A stretch of 64,000 bases of DNA from Paracyclopina nana (lineage: Eukaryota > Arthropoda > Copepoda > Cyclopoida > Cyclopettidae): positions 16,318,501-16,382,500 of the forward strand of contig JAGUCH010000002.1 in NCBI GenBank assembly GCA_019096065.1. The letters are read 5' to 3'. The position numbers and the translations under genes are program-made. Below are positions 44,430-56,384 of the stretch, piece by piece. How positions within the stretch are numbered: position 1 is the first letter of the stretch; each line of letters begins with the position of its first letter. The notes under the pieces were generated by a model. The model was not told the DNA's origin. It made no database searches and worked only from the letters and a program-made list of their open reading frames with translations.

Positions 44430-44798
44430 TCTGAACTCTACACTATTTCACCACCTACAATTTCGCATAAAAAGTGGATGCTTCACTTGATTTTAGAAAC
44501 GTCGACTTTATTTTGGAAATCCCGGTAGGAAGATCGAATCTAAAGCCAAGCCCAATAGTATTCTTAGCATTGTCCACAAAATTTCAAATGAAGTTCTGTT
44601 GTCATGCTCTAAATTAAAATTGAATAATATTTTGAAGATTATTATGCCATTTTGATAGAGTTCATGCTTTTGAAGACTACAGTGCATGTAAAGTTTTAAA
44701 TGAAAGTAAGCCCAAATTTTGAAGTACGATTCACGGCCCAAAGTGAAATAAAAACAAACAAACAAACTCGTGATATTTTCTCTTTCCCGTAAAGCAGA
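44430..44798. promoter_or_regulatory. XRN2-MMS19 bidirectional promoter region
   Basis: 369 bp separates the divergent start codons of XRN2 (44429) and MMS19 (44799). It is AT-rich with no TATA/initiator pair that I can support. A shared promoter is inferred from orientation. Confidence 0.45.
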
Positions 44799-47520
44799 AT
44801 GGAGGACTTGAATGATTCTAACGTGTTAGAAGCGGGGGAGAATGCTGCCAAAATTGTAGCCGCGAAGGCAAAAAGCTCCGCTCAAGTTCTGGAAGAATTG
44901 GGCCCTTATTTGACCAATGTCAACTTGGGCAAGCGAAAAATCGGCCTAGCCTTTTTGTCCGAATTTCTTTCCAATTTGCCCAAGGATTTTCTCAACGCAG
45001 ACGAATGTAGCCTTTTCAGTGCCTTTTATCAAGACAGATTGAATGACCATCACTCTCTCATTCCTGACATCATCAAAGGTATGAATTTCGGATTTGTAAA
45101 GGAGTACGTTACGTAATATGTTATTCATAGGAGCGGAGTCGATATTCAAGTTTGATAGCTTGTCAGGCGAAAATCTTTGCCAATTGTTTCAAGCCTTTTT
45201 CATGCACATTCACACCCAGTCGCAAATTGTGACTGACCGAAGAAGAATTTTCGCCATTTTGGATTATTTGCTTCACTCCAAAGCTAATGTTCTGAAGACT
45301 ATTGAATCCGAATTTGTCTTGGCTTTCATTCAAGCTGTGGATTCTGAAAAAGACCCCATCAACATCAAGGTCATATTTGGCCTTTGGCCCATAATTTTGT
45401 CCAGTTTCAAGCTAGAGCCATTCGAAGAAGACACATTTGAAGCCATGTCATGCTACTTTCCAATTGATTTTGCTCCTCACAAAGGCTCTGAAGTGACTAA
45501 GGAGGAGCTTGTGATGGGACTCAGAAACTGTTTGGCTGCGTCATCCCTGTTTGCTCCCTTGGCAATGCCTTTATTCCTTGAAAAGCTGGATTCCGAGTTG
45601 TCCGGGGCCAAAATTGATTCCAACTTGACTTTGGTAGAGTGTCTGAAGGTCTACAGCCCAACTCAAATCCAGCCGCATTTAAAAGGTACAAAACACGGCA
45701 TTAATTGAGATCAACTGCTTAATGATGGCAATAATCTTGCTTCATCTTTAGAGTTATGGGAGTTGCTGAAGAAGGAGATTTTGGGCATAAAGATGAACAT
45801 CAACGAAGAAGTGATCAGCAGTTGCCATTTAGTGATTCATAATGTGACTTTGGCCTTGTCAAAAGCAGTGCAAACCATAGACAACAGGCAAATTTTGGAG
45901 GACTGGTTGAATCTGATTTGGCAGGACGTGGGCAGACATTTGCTGGATATTGAACTCAAGTTCATGAGCTTGACCATTGACATCCTGACAGATGTGATAT
46001 CGACCAAAATGGCGTTTCCTTCAGCGTTCATGCTGGAGAAGGCTATGCCCATTTTGCTGCAGAGTTGCGAAGGATCCAAAAAGGCTGGCGTCCTCTTCTT
46101 CATGACCAAGCTGTTGAGAGATTCCGCTAACTCTGGACAATCAAGACCTGCATGGTATGACAAGTTCTTGTTCACGTGCAATTCAGCCTTGACGACGTCT
46201 GAATTGGGCAAGGCTGCTGCATTTACTTTGTGTGCCGGTGGGCACTTTTTGGAGGCAATCGATGCCGAGCAAATTTTCGACTCTGTCCTGCTCTCTGATC
46301 ATGACGAGTTGATTTTTACATGCATCAAACAGTGCCACGGATCAAGGCCAAGGTCGGATGACATTGAAAAACTGTTCGAGCTCAGGAAAGGCCAAACGTT
46401 GGCAGTCGTTTACAGAGACTCGAGTGCTTTCCAAAATGACCTTGACAAAGTGCTGACTACGTTCATCCATGATGATTTTGGCATCGACTTGCTTTTGGAA
46501 GTCTTGAAGTACCATGCTGGCAATGGCGTTTCGAAAGACATCATTGAGCGAATCCTTTCTGCAACTCTGAGCAGCAAGAATAACAAGAGGAACGAATTGA
46601 TTATGGCCATCAGCCCAAAGCTGAATGAAGACTTTTCTTCTTTGGTCAATGAGGCGTCCTTGACAATGCCTCTGGACGTGAACAAGTCTCTTATAGCCTA
46701 TGCAAGTCCCAAGTTGATCAACGCTCTTGAAAGCTCTCTACTAAGGTCAATTTTCAATAATGCCAAGGAGGATGACTTGGATCTGGCTCATCTCAAAGCT
46801 GCAATTGTCAACAAGATTGACAATCCCGACTCGATCATCGAGGATGAAGATTTCTGTCCAAGACATGTCGTGTGGATCACCAAGGGCTTGCTTTACCGGC
46901 TTGCCAATTATGGCAGGACTCACCTTTGGGTGGACAAGCTCCTTGAGTGTTTAAGGCAAGGAGTTGAAATTGACTTTGATTGTCTTGTCTCAAATATAGA
47001 CAGCTTTTTGGAGTGTCCACACGTGAAAGCAGGGTTGGCCAAACAGAAACTTTTCAACCTGACCAAGGTTAGATTGATCAGTGCTTTCAAAGCCAACATC
47101 AACCCAACTGGCCATTTGAAAGCTCTCATTTGCCAGTTGCCCCATGTACCAAAATTTGCTCTCACCCATGAGCTGGCAGAAATTCTGCCCCTTCTGTTGC
47201 AAGGCCTCAAAGATCCTACTCTTGTTCTTGCCAGCTTGACCTGTCTCCAGGACCTCCTTGAGCACGACCCCGAGAGCTTCAGCCAATTCATCCCAACTTT
47301 CCTACCCATTTGGCTGAGTATGTCCAAGGACAGCAAAACCGTGGCAGTTCAAACGAGGATCAAGGCTCTTCAGTGTATCAAGACCTGCTGCAAAATCAAG
47401 GATGTGCCTGTGAGGTACAAAAAAGAGGTTCTCAAAGGACTGGTGCCAGCCCTGGATGACCACAAAAGACTGGTGAGACAGGCTGCTTCCTCAGCCAGAA
47501 ATCAGTGGAGCATTTGCTAG
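44799..47520 (+). CDS. MMS19: MMS19, cytosolic iron-sulfur assembly targeting factor
   Basis: Exons 44799-45078, 45131-45685 and 45752-47520 encode about 867 residues of helical HEAT-like repeats. The N-terminal MMS19 region (LGKRKIGLAFLSEFLSNLP, LVEC and HFMHIHTQSQ-like segments) and the C-terminal end (TRIKALQCIKTC, VLKGLVPALDDHKRLVRQAA, SSARNQWSI) match the family, whose last HEAT repeats bind client proteins. MMS19 with CIAO1 and CIAO2B delivers Fe-S clusters to XPD, DNA polymerases, primase and FANCJ. It was first found through its NER phenotype. The protein is shorter than human MMS19 (about 1,030 residues). It sits beside XPA and DNMT1 in a compact genome-maintenance block. No frame damage is seen. 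Confidence 0.9.
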
Positions 47521-47571
47521 GTAGAAAATATATAGTCGTTTATTACATATTATGCGTATGAAAAAGTCATT

Positions 47572-50500
47572 TCAACCAATGTATCCCCCACCACTGATTT
47601 TGGCAGCATATGGATCCGGCTTGGGTCTGAATACAGCTGGCTCCAAATGGCCAGCGTGGGGCTTGGGCAAATGCCTGATGGGTAGAGGGGCGTGTTCATG
47701 GATGTTGGGCAGGGCTTTGGGGTATCCAGGTGAGGGTGGGAGGGACACCGAGACTGGGCCATCATGTGGCACTGCCTCAAAAGCAACAGGGCCATGAGGG
47801 GGGTGGGGTTTGTGGTGGTAAGGAGCTGGAGTGGGAGCATATGGAGCCAAGTGCACTGGCTCAGGATGGGGGATGACAGGCTCGTGGGGTTGGTAAGGGT
47901 TGGCATGGTGAGCTGGTGGTGGAGCAGGGTGGTGTTGGTGAATTTCTCCTTCGTATTTGACATCAGCCACGTAGCCATTATCGTCAGCTTTATAGGTGAC
48001 AATTTGAATTCTGCCATCCGGAAGAGCCACCCTGTATTCGCCAGAGGTGGTGTACCCGTCTCTCACCTCAGTGTGGGAAAAGTCCTCACCGGTGTACTCG
48101 TCATTGACGGAGTAGCCAAAGGCATAATTAGTTGGGCCCTGGAAAAAGAAAAGGTCAATGTTGAACTCTTGAAACCCAAGAAGGCATGAGACTGCATCCA
48201 AATTGAAGAATTGGCAAAGGTCACTTTTTAGTGTATGCACTATATGTTACAAAACGTAGCATCGTGTGTCTATGATGAGAATGTGCAGCTCTGGCTCTGG
48301 ATGCTCGGATTAAAAGTTCAAGATTTCCCTTAAGTAGTGCGTTTTGACCTTTTGCCCAGCTGCTGCAAAGTGTCTAAATAGCAGCATTAAGCTATTTCTT
48401 TTTCAATTTCATGGCTGCAGCTCAATTGTGTGCAAAAAAGAACCTTGTAATGTTAGTATTTTTTCAAATTCAAAATCCTCTCTCCTGGCTATTTAAATAC
48501 ATCAAATGTACAATAAGTCATCAGATATCTTTGGTTGGAGGAATTACAGCTGGAAGTGTTTGATGTGTCGCATTAAAATGGTGGATGTGCACGAGGATTC
48601 AATGTGAGAAACAGATCTTGGCTGCACATCCGCATTGGAATTTGAAGTCTACGCTCAAAAAGTGTGAACATATGATGGCACTGCGACAATTATGCTCCGC
48701 GCGGAGCATCTAAGCCATATGTGCCCCAAAATCGGTGCCGAAAAATAGCAAACGTGCAAATGGGGTGAAGAGAGAATTATTGCTATTGCGAACGAGCTAT
48801 AATTATAGCTAGGAAGAAGACGAAACCATAATCGCATCACGAAATCTGTTGAGTATATACATATACTATATTGTGATGATCATTATGAGTTCCTCCCACC
48901 TTCGCATATCTTTTGACAAGATCATCAAGTGATTTGAGTGGAAATAAAAAATGTGCTCGGCTATTAATGACTGGCACAATTAGGAGCGCGCAACGAAGTG
49001 CGGAAACGGAGCATATTTGCATTAAGCTTAATCCTTTCAAGATTTAATGTGCAGCCAAGTTCCTGCATCTCTCAAAAATGACAAGCATTTCGCAGATACT
49101 GTAGGAGAATTTCATGCTGCACATCACTATATAGGTGAGATTTCCTTGGAATGACAGCTGGGAAAAATTCCGCCGAAAAAAAAAGAAGATCAAGGTTCAG
49201 AGTCGAGATTTGCATATTTGACAGGAGATTTCACATTAACGCTCTTCTTCTTCATCCGTGATGTTATTGACCTCATTATATACATATGCCTTCTGTTGCC
49301 TTTGCCAAGGCCAATTCAAAGAAAACACTATTTTTGCACAACAACAACAATCATTGCACACTTACTATTGCTCCATGACTCCGGAACGATCAACCAGATG
49401 TCAATTAATTGTCCTTGCATTATAAAGAGTAATTACTTCTAAGTGATTTTCTCACCTCTTCGTAATGCTCTTCTGGTGCATGATATGGCTTGACCGGATG
49501 TGGATGAGGCTCCGGATGGTAGCTTGGCTCAGGGTGGTGAAGGGGGAGTGGCTCAGGGTGATGAGGGAGTGGCTCAGCGTGATGAGGGAGTGCGTGCACT
49601 GGATGTGGCACTGGTGTTGGCAAGTATGGTGCTGGTGGGTGATATGGCTGAAATAATTGGATACGTCCTAATTGAATCAATTTCATCATATGTTATGACC
49701 TTAAAATAGTATAATGTGTGGTTTTTTCTTTCTGGAGCATGTCTCCCCTGCCAATTACTCGTTGAAGCAACAAAAGAAATTATCACGTTTGTAATTGAAT
49801 TTCCGTGCATGCCAACTTCCATTTCATCTTTTATCACAGCCATCATTCACTCGATGTTACAACAAAGTTCAATGGCAGGTCAGGTGCTCGATGATTAAGT
49901 GCGGAGCAACCATGATCATCATGAATTCCAAGCATGAAATCGCACTTGTTCAAACATGACCCTAATAATTCTTTTCCATCTCCGGAATCAAAAGAGCAGC
50001 TAAATCAGCATCATTTTTTTTGCTAGGTGCAATAATGCAGGTGTAACTTGATTATCCTACAACTAAATTCGATTTCAGATATCAGAGCAGGAAATAAATA
50101 TGCTGTAAAGTCAATATAATGAGGATATCAACCTAGCAATAAAGCGAAGATCCTCATCTGATTATTGTATCTTTTACTAATTTTACCGCAGGTGAGGGAT
50201 GGTAAGGGGCTGGGGTAGGTGCGTAAGGCTTAGGTGTGGGTCCGTAAGGCGCAGGTGTGGGTCCGTATGGGCCAGGAGTAGGTCCATAAGGCTTCGGAGT
50301 AGGTCCATAAGGCCCATAATTTTGGGGTGACCTCCTCGGCAGCTCGTGACTGATATCAGCCAAAGCTGCAGAGCTGAGGCTGGCGAACGCCAGAAGGAAA
50401 ATCTGAAATAAAAAAGAGATCACCATTCAAGGATTAACCACATGCTGATCTCGCATGAGCTCATTTTTTCCGCTTTGAATCACGACATTTGTATAATAAG

Positions 50501-51089
50501 TAGACTAGCTTGCGACCCTGGCAAGGAGATGAAATTCAATTTCCATGGCCGAAAATTGGAATTCAGCCATTGCGTGCATTCATTACAGATTTATGCCCAT
50601 AAGTTCACTATTTGGCCAAAATCAAAATTACTGGAAAATCTATGACTGGAGTTAATAGTGAAGGGCTTTTTTGGCATTGAGGGCTTGAGCCATGCGTAAT
50701 TGTTTGCTTTTTATCTTGGTAGTGAGCAAATAGCAGATTGCACGTGTGTGTGTGAAAATGTCAACTTGTCATCGTGCTTGGGAAAGAAAATGTGCTCATT
50801 TTTTCAAGGAGACTACTGTAGCAAAAATGATGACATCTAACTTTTTGAAACAAAGTGCAATTTAGATCCTGCGGATAATTCCGTACTTCTCTAAATCGAC
50901 AAATCTCAATTAAGCTTGGCAACAGGATGAAGAAGACGCGAGCCGTCAATCTTTCGGAAATTGGCTTTTTGACTCAGGCAAAAGAAAAAAGCCATCCTAT
51001 TTTGCTGGCTTTATTCCAAAAAAAGAAGCTCAAAAATCAGTGCAAGTATTTAAGAAATTTTATAAGCGGAGTCTTACCTTCATATTCAT
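47572..51089 (-). CDS. Cuticle protein with R&R (Chitin_bind_4) domain and PYGPTP repeats
   Basis: Four exons are inferred, 51089-51078, 50402-50187, 49647-49456 and 48138-47572, all in phase 0, giving 328 residues. The 12-nt first exon plus exon 2 encode the signal peptide MNMKIFLLAFASLSSAALA, a typical arthropod cuticle-gene arrangement. Exon 2 then carries PYGPTPKPYGPTP-type repeats. Exon 3 is His/Pro-rich (LPHHPEPLPLHHPEP). Exon 4 opens with the R&R chitin-binding domain (NYAFGYSVNDEYTGEDFSH, TEVRDGYTTSGEYRVALPDG, IVTYKADDNGYVADVKYEG) and ends with a Pro/His-rich tail. The product is secreted into the exoskeleton and binds chitin. The His-rich stretches could engage in metal binding or cross-linking (inference). 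Introns here are larger (540-1,300 bp) than elsewhere in the window. Confidence 0.9.
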
Positions 51090-51114
51090 GGTATGGCACA
51101 GATAAATCGAGTTG

Positions 51115-51150
51115 AACTGAAATAAATTAAAGTATATGACAGGGATATAT
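51115..51150 (-). promoter_or_regulatory. TATA/Inr core promoter of the cuticle gene
   Basis: On the minus strand, TATATC begins at 51149 and lies 31 bp upstream of the A in TCAGTT (TSS about 51118), a good arthropod TATA plus initiator pair. The 5' UTR would be 29 nt to the ATG at 51089. A CpG-dense patch (51181-51260) lies 60-140 bp further upstream. Confidence 0.6.
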
Positions 51151-51180
51151 GCCTTGAAGCAACTAAAATTGAATCGATTA

Positions 51181-51260
51181 CGCGCGTTCATTTATATGCG
51201 CGAGCGTTATAGTTTGCGAGCCGCGTTTCGAGTCGCGAACGCCGCGCGCTGCCGCGCGTT
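51181..51260. promoter_or_regulatory. CpG-dense patch upstream of the cuticle gene
   Basis: I count 18 CpG dinucleotides in these 80 bp (runs such as CGCGCG and GCCGCGCG), in otherwise AT-rich, CpG-poor surroundings. It lies just upstream of the TATA box of the cuticle gene. It may be an unmethylated regulatory island or binding-site cluster. The function is inferred only. Confidence 0.45.
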
Positions 51261-51758
51261 GAAATCTCCACCCGTTGTTTTTGTTTTACGTTTTGATCAT
51301 CATTGCGGAAAATGGCGTTTTGTCTACGGGATGTCACTCATTTTGGTAACTGCTTTAAGAATGTTCAGTTGTCGCCCCGATTTCATCAAGAACCCATAAA
51401 TGGCCGGAATTGAGTGATTTGATGAATTATTTACCGTACACAACTTATTTGGGGCAATTTTGATCAAACGCTGGCATTTGAGCTTATTCCTTTGTTGATT
51501 GAAAAATCCTATCGCAAATCAACAGTTACACAGTGCTAAATTGCGAGATTGGTCCACTGATTTGCAACAATTGCAAGTGTAGGCTTAATTCGGAGCCTTT
51601 TTATCGTCTCAAAAAACTTTTGGTCAAGCCAATACTTAAATTTGGCAGCACCAATGATTATTTTTGCTACGAAGAGAGAAAATACTGAAATCATAAAATT
51701 AAACATGCCTCAACATCAAAAAGGACTATTCCATTTCAATCAGCTGAGCAAAAAAGCC

Positions 51759-52341
51759 ATTTTATATGATGGAAAGTAATTTTCGCATGTATAATTCAGT
51801 TTACCAATTCGTCTCAGTTCATATAACTACACATATATAAAGGCTCTGACGTTTTACTTTATCAAGTGACACACATTATAAAGTATTTTATAAGGTGTGT
51901 TGCCCCTCTGTTTGACCAGATATTGTCCAAGAAGTAAATCCCATTGCAGAAAAAGGAGAAAAATGCCTTGCATGGGGATTGAACCCTGATCATCTAGATT
52001 AGGAATCCGACGCTCTACTGACTGAGCTACCAATACAGATAGAAAAAATTGTTGTTAGAATTCCTATTTTTTCTTCTTCTAAGCTGAGCTAAGTTCAGCA
52101 GAGGAGTAGAGTCTCTATCAGAGATACCAGACAAAACTTGATCTAACACATCTTTTAGCTTCAAAAAGTGCCAAATTCAAAATGCACAATTTTAAGTGAT
52201 TCATTAACACTTTCAGCTACTCTTGCACTACTGAAGGCCTCTCAACCTAAGCCCTCAAAGTAATGGATCAAATGCTAAGTCAAGATTGCCTGGTCTGGTA
52301 ACTTCATAACATTTGAAAATTACTTTCCATCATATAAAATC
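51759..52341. mobile_element. Composite inverted-repeat element with tRNA-like head, copy B
   Basis: Inverted ends at 51759-51808 (TTTTATATGATGGAAAGTAA, then TTTTCGCATGTATAATTCAG) and 52294-52341 (its near-complement) enclose about 480 bp. A minus-strand tRNA-like segment lies at about 51965-52040 (GGTAGCTCAGTCAGTAGAGC and GGGTTCAATCCCC). The overall plan matches copy A at 36185-36779, and a foldback follows directly, as there. Confidence 0.6.
51965..52040 (-). repeat. tRNA-derived (SINE-like) segment
   Basis: The minus strand reads GGTAGCTCAGTCAGTAGAGC, then GTCGGATTCCTAATC, then GGGTTCAATCCCC, so A-box, anticodon-arm-like and B-box parts are recognisable. The 5' GTATTGG cannot pair with the 3' GCAAGGC, so a functional tRNA is unlikely. 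Confidence 0.55.
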
Positions 52342-52342
52342 G

Positions 52343-52530
52343 TATATATATGTAAACAAATTACAAAACATGCTTACAAAATATCTGAGCTCATTTTGTA
52401 AAGTAAAAATCTCGTAGCATTACTTGGCTCTCGCAAGCTCGAGCCAGCAAAGTTGCCACTCGATTTTTACTTTACAAAATTTGCTCAGCTGTTTTATTAG
52501 CTTGTTTTATAAATTGTTTACATATATAAA
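52343..52530. repeat. Foldback element B with conserved centre
   Basis: Arms of about 70 bp (52343-52413 and 52460-52530; TATATATGTAAACAAATTAC at the left mirrored by AATTGTTTACATATATAAA at the right) surround a centre containing GGCTCTCGCAAGCTCGAGCC then AGCAAAGTTG. The centre is similar to that of foldback A (36861-36895), while the arms are largely copy-specific. Confidence 0.65.
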
Positions 52531-55500
52531 TAGATATTAGACACGTGCGTATAGACAAAAAATACCAAGAATTGAATCAAGTTGGTAGTAGTAACTTCAA
52601 TCAATTATGCAATAAAACTTTGTGAACTTCTTCGTCGCATTTGAAACTGTTATTCAAGGATCTCACGTTGAGTGTCTGGATTTATTAACTAATCTCAATA
52701 AGGGTAATTTGGTATTTGGCTTGTTTTTCTCCTTTTCCCACCATATGTTCAAGACTCGTACTCACTTATCATGAGCAAGGAAGCTCAATTTAGTCTTTCA
52801 GATGTCGAGCAATCTGTCATTAGGAGCCAAAAGTCACTTCTTTGATCTCCGTTACAACCATTGACATTTTGACTTGGATTTTTCGGAGACATCAGCAGCA
52901 ACAAAGTGGATGATGGTGTTTCCGGACCCAAATTAAATATAATCATGGATACGAATTTTTTGAGCGCAAAAACGTGAGCAACCGCGCCTTAATATCAGAA
53001 AAAAAAATATTGACTGCAGTAGGTCAGGATCATCATGGGTAAAATGGGCTGCATCACCTCATGGAAATTGGGCCTCATCATCTGCCTGAAAACGTCATTA
53101 GCGTTAGTCACGTGGAGGTGAAAATGACCGTCATTTCCGGGGTGCTATGAAAAAATTGGAACACAGTAGTATATGCAAAAGGAACTCCAGTGTCACTTCA
53201 TCAGGAGAATTGATTGAGTGCATTGCATTTGCATCTTTTCTCCCAAATGCCAAGGCAAAAAATTGCAAAAATTATTATTATCAATAATTGCTTTTTTGCA
53301 ACTAAAAATGAAATAGAATAGAGGAAATTCGGATTTTTAAGCCCTTTAAAATGATGACAAGCGAAATGTGCAGTACAAAAATTCTTGGCAAAGTAATGGC
53401 CAATTAGGCTATAAAAAAGGTAAAAAAAGGCTAAAAATATAAAGTCCACTCGTTTTAAAAATAGTCGTTCAAAGTTGACTGATTATGATTATTGCGTTTG
53501 CCCACTTATGCGCTAATTTGTGCGAGACACCAAGGCCCTTTAAAAATGTAGGGCATGCTCAAAAAGGCAATATTTTCTTTTATTTTTAGAGTTGAGCCAC
53601 GATTATCGTTTGGAAAATTGCATTTTTCTCGCGTGACATTTGAGCATTCTGGTGTTGACAATGATCCATTATTTACAAAAAATTGCCTTGTCGTCTGCAC
53701 ACTGTGTGATAAACGAGTGAGAAAAAATAAAGTGTTTCACCTCAACTTTTCAAATGTTGTGAAAACAGCAGGATTCCATACAAGACTAAAAATATGAAAC
53801 CTTTAAAAATATTTCTTGTACACTGTGCCTCCATCTGTAATTTAATGCTGGTAATAAAATAAAAAAGCAGGAAATACACATTTTGAAAAAGTCAAATTGC
53901 CTGGTGATAAAACTAAGAAAAATCTTAATATGATGCACCTTGAATTCCATACATGTAAAATAGGATGACATCTTATGCCAACTCAATGCTCGTATTTCTA
54001 CAAAAGGAGCTGAACAAATTCCTAGATTGAAACCGATAAATAACCATATTGAACCTTCTTGTTCACCCCTTAAGGCAATGGGTGACAAATTAGTTCTATT
54101 TGCATATAAACTGTTGTACCAAAGCTGTTGCCTTTTTAATGTCAAGGTCTCAATTTTGCCAAAGTAAAAAATGGCGAGCAATTCGTTTTTTGCGGCAAAT
54201 CGTGGGTGGCACACAACGATAAAGCTCAAGAAATTCTCGCTGCGGCGGTGAATCTTTTTTACTGTTTATTGTTTGTTATCTAGCATAAAATTCATCCAGG
54301 TCGAGGCCATTTATTGAAACTCGTGAAACGATGGGGGCGTAGATAAACATCTACCATTTTCTCGCATTACCATGCAAAATTGAAGACTCCCCATTCAAAA
54401 ATATTTGCTCGTCAGTCGCTACAAAAGGATTAAGATTAGATTCTGATTAAAATCTGAATTTTATTTTTTCAATTCTAAAAAGTACCAATTTTCACTTACA
54501 AAGTAATTTGCAAGTATGAACATGATATCTACTTTTTTAATTTCTTTTAAAAGTTTCAAATACCATTAAAAAATTAATGTAAATTGTAAGAAGGATAAAA
54601 AATTAAATATTGGCAACTCCTTTGGTAACTCTTAAATATGTCAATGATTTTTAGGGAAAAAATGAGCAATTTTTGGTTACGCCTTTTGAGTTGACCTTAA
54701 TCATTTTTTTTCCTCTTGAATTGGTGCCAAGAGACAATAAAATGGTGATCGTGATTAAATTTCACTCCACATAAATTCAGCCAGGTAAAATTGAAAATGT
54801 AATAAGAACAGCAGAGGAAGTGAGTTAACAAGGAAGCCATTCTGGCGCCACATAAAGGAGATGCCAACAAAAGGTGAGCATCTTCTTTATGCCCATAATA
54901 AGAATAATAGCTAGCACAGTGGGGCCCTTAATTAAAATTGCGTGAGCTAGCTTTGCTCCCATTACATAAATTTGCTCTCAGAAAGTCATGTAAGGCGAAT
55001 GGCAATAATGGATCAACCATGACCGAAATGTGTTAATTAGTTCAAACACCAGCTTGATACAGACGGTGAAATGCTTAACGAGCTAACAAAGGCTAATGAC
55101 AGAGGACTCTTAACTTTTGGGGCCACAATGAGCACGAAATTGGCAGACTTGGGCATTATGACATGAGGAATAACCTGCATTATTAATAGTGTAGAACTGA
55201 AAGTGCACTGCTAACGTATCCGCTTCAAAATGGCAAGTACGGAATAATTTGCCTTTAGTGTCAGAACAAACAACTAGTGTCTATAATACGAATTGCTGAA
55301 AACTGCCATATTTGGTCTTGCCTGGCCCAATTACGAAAAAACAGCTTGATCTTTTGTTGTTGTCAATGGCGGAAGATGTTTTTGGCTGCCACATAACGAG
55401 ACGTGTAATTACTTGAGCAGCATCGTGCGTTACACTTTTCAAAACTATTTGAAAAGGCCAATTATGCTATGGGTGTCAGTTCAGGACGACTGCAGGTAAT

Positions 55501-55533
55501 CGAAGAGGAGTTCCTTTTATTCACTATGAATCT

Positions 55534-56280
55534 TTACATAGCTCCACCCTCACTCCTGTCCATCTGGAGCTTTTGCCTCTTGAGTTTCTTCTGGGAAACC
55601 TTCTTCTTCTCGGGCTCAGCAGCGGCGACCTTGGCAAAGGCTTGCTCCTTCTCCACCAGGCAGACTTCGATGTGGCATGGCGAGGACATGTAGGGGTTGA
55701 TCCTACCGTGAGCACGATACGTCCTCCTTCGCATCTTGGGAGCGCGGTTCACTTGAATGTGGTCAATGACCAAGTGATCGGCATCCAATCCCTTGTACTC
55801 GGCATTGGACTCGGCGTTCTTCAACAGGTGAAGCAAGAACTCGGCGGACTTCTTGGGCCAACGACCCTGGGACGTGCCATGGACCTTAGCTTGGGCATGG
55901 CGACCCACGCCTCCCATGAACCTGCGGAAGGGCACAATTTCCTTCTGGCTGATGACATTCTTCAAGTATGTCGTGGCCCTATGGAGTGGCATTTTCTTGA
56001 TAGCTTGAGCCGTCTCCCTGGTGTTCTAGAATGCACGAAAAAACACATCACCATGGCGTCAAGGAGGTTTACGGACCAGTCGCTGTGGCCGCCTTTTAAC
56101 TCCTTTCATAAAATCCCCTTCTTTGTTCATGATCCGAAAATCCATCGGGAAGACAAGTCATGAAACTGAAGTGACTGCTTGCTATGTAGGCATAGTTACC
56201 TTGAAGTGGACTCGGAGGTTGGACCCACGGGCCTTAGCGGCCTTGGTGGCATTGTCCGGTTCGGCGGCGTAACGACCCAT
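55534..56280 (-). CDS. RpL17: Ribosomal protein L17 (uL22)
   Basis: Exons 56280-56200 and 56025-55534 encode 190 residues: [40 protein letters not shown], then [71 protein letters not shown] and a Lys-rich tail ([16 protein letters not shown]). This is a near-textbook uL22, which lines the polypeptide exit tunnel of the 60S subunit. The length matches the eukaryotic family (about 185). AATAAA (TTTATT on +, about 55517-55522) follows the stop closely. Upstream is a probable 5' UTR intron (56350-56284) and a pyrimidine tract. The gene is rich in C/G third positions, as expected for a highly expressed gene. Confidence 0.97.
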
Positions 56281-56362
56281 GACCTTTAAAATTAAAAGAT
56301 GCGAGTGATTTCACGAGATTTCAACAGACGTGAATTTGTTTATGTCTTACCTCTCAATTGAC

Positions 56363-56384
56363 GGAAAAAGAAAGGAAGAGGAAA
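56363..56384 (-). promoter_or_regulatory. Putative 5' TOP tract of RpL17
   Basis: On the minus strand an uninterrupted run of 22 pyrimidines (TTTCCTCTTCCTTTCTTTTTCC) lies just before a short 5' UTR exon that ends at the gtaaga donor at 56350. Transcription starts of ribosomal-protein genes fall within such tracts, conferring mTOR/LARP1-dependent translation. The assignment is by pattern and position. Confidence 0.5.

Larger units (their letters stand above)
51262..55533. other. Gene-poor 4.3-kb region
   Basis: Apart from the composite repeat and foldback at 51759-52530 I find no supportable gene. Short open frames are AT-rich, lack splice context and show no conserved motif. The region separates the cuticle gene from RpL17 and may hold cuticle enhancers, but nothing specific is visible. 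Confidence 0.45.

Noticed and set aside
51965-52040. Possible functional tRNA gene (and similar at 36401, 36541, 63171)
   Set aside because: A- and B-boxes are good but acceptor stems do not pair, and all lie inside repeat elements, so they are tRNA-derived repeats.
53786-54229. 147-residue minus-strand frame in the gene-poor region
   Set aside because: AT-rich, no recognisable motif, no splice or promoter context. It is likely chance.
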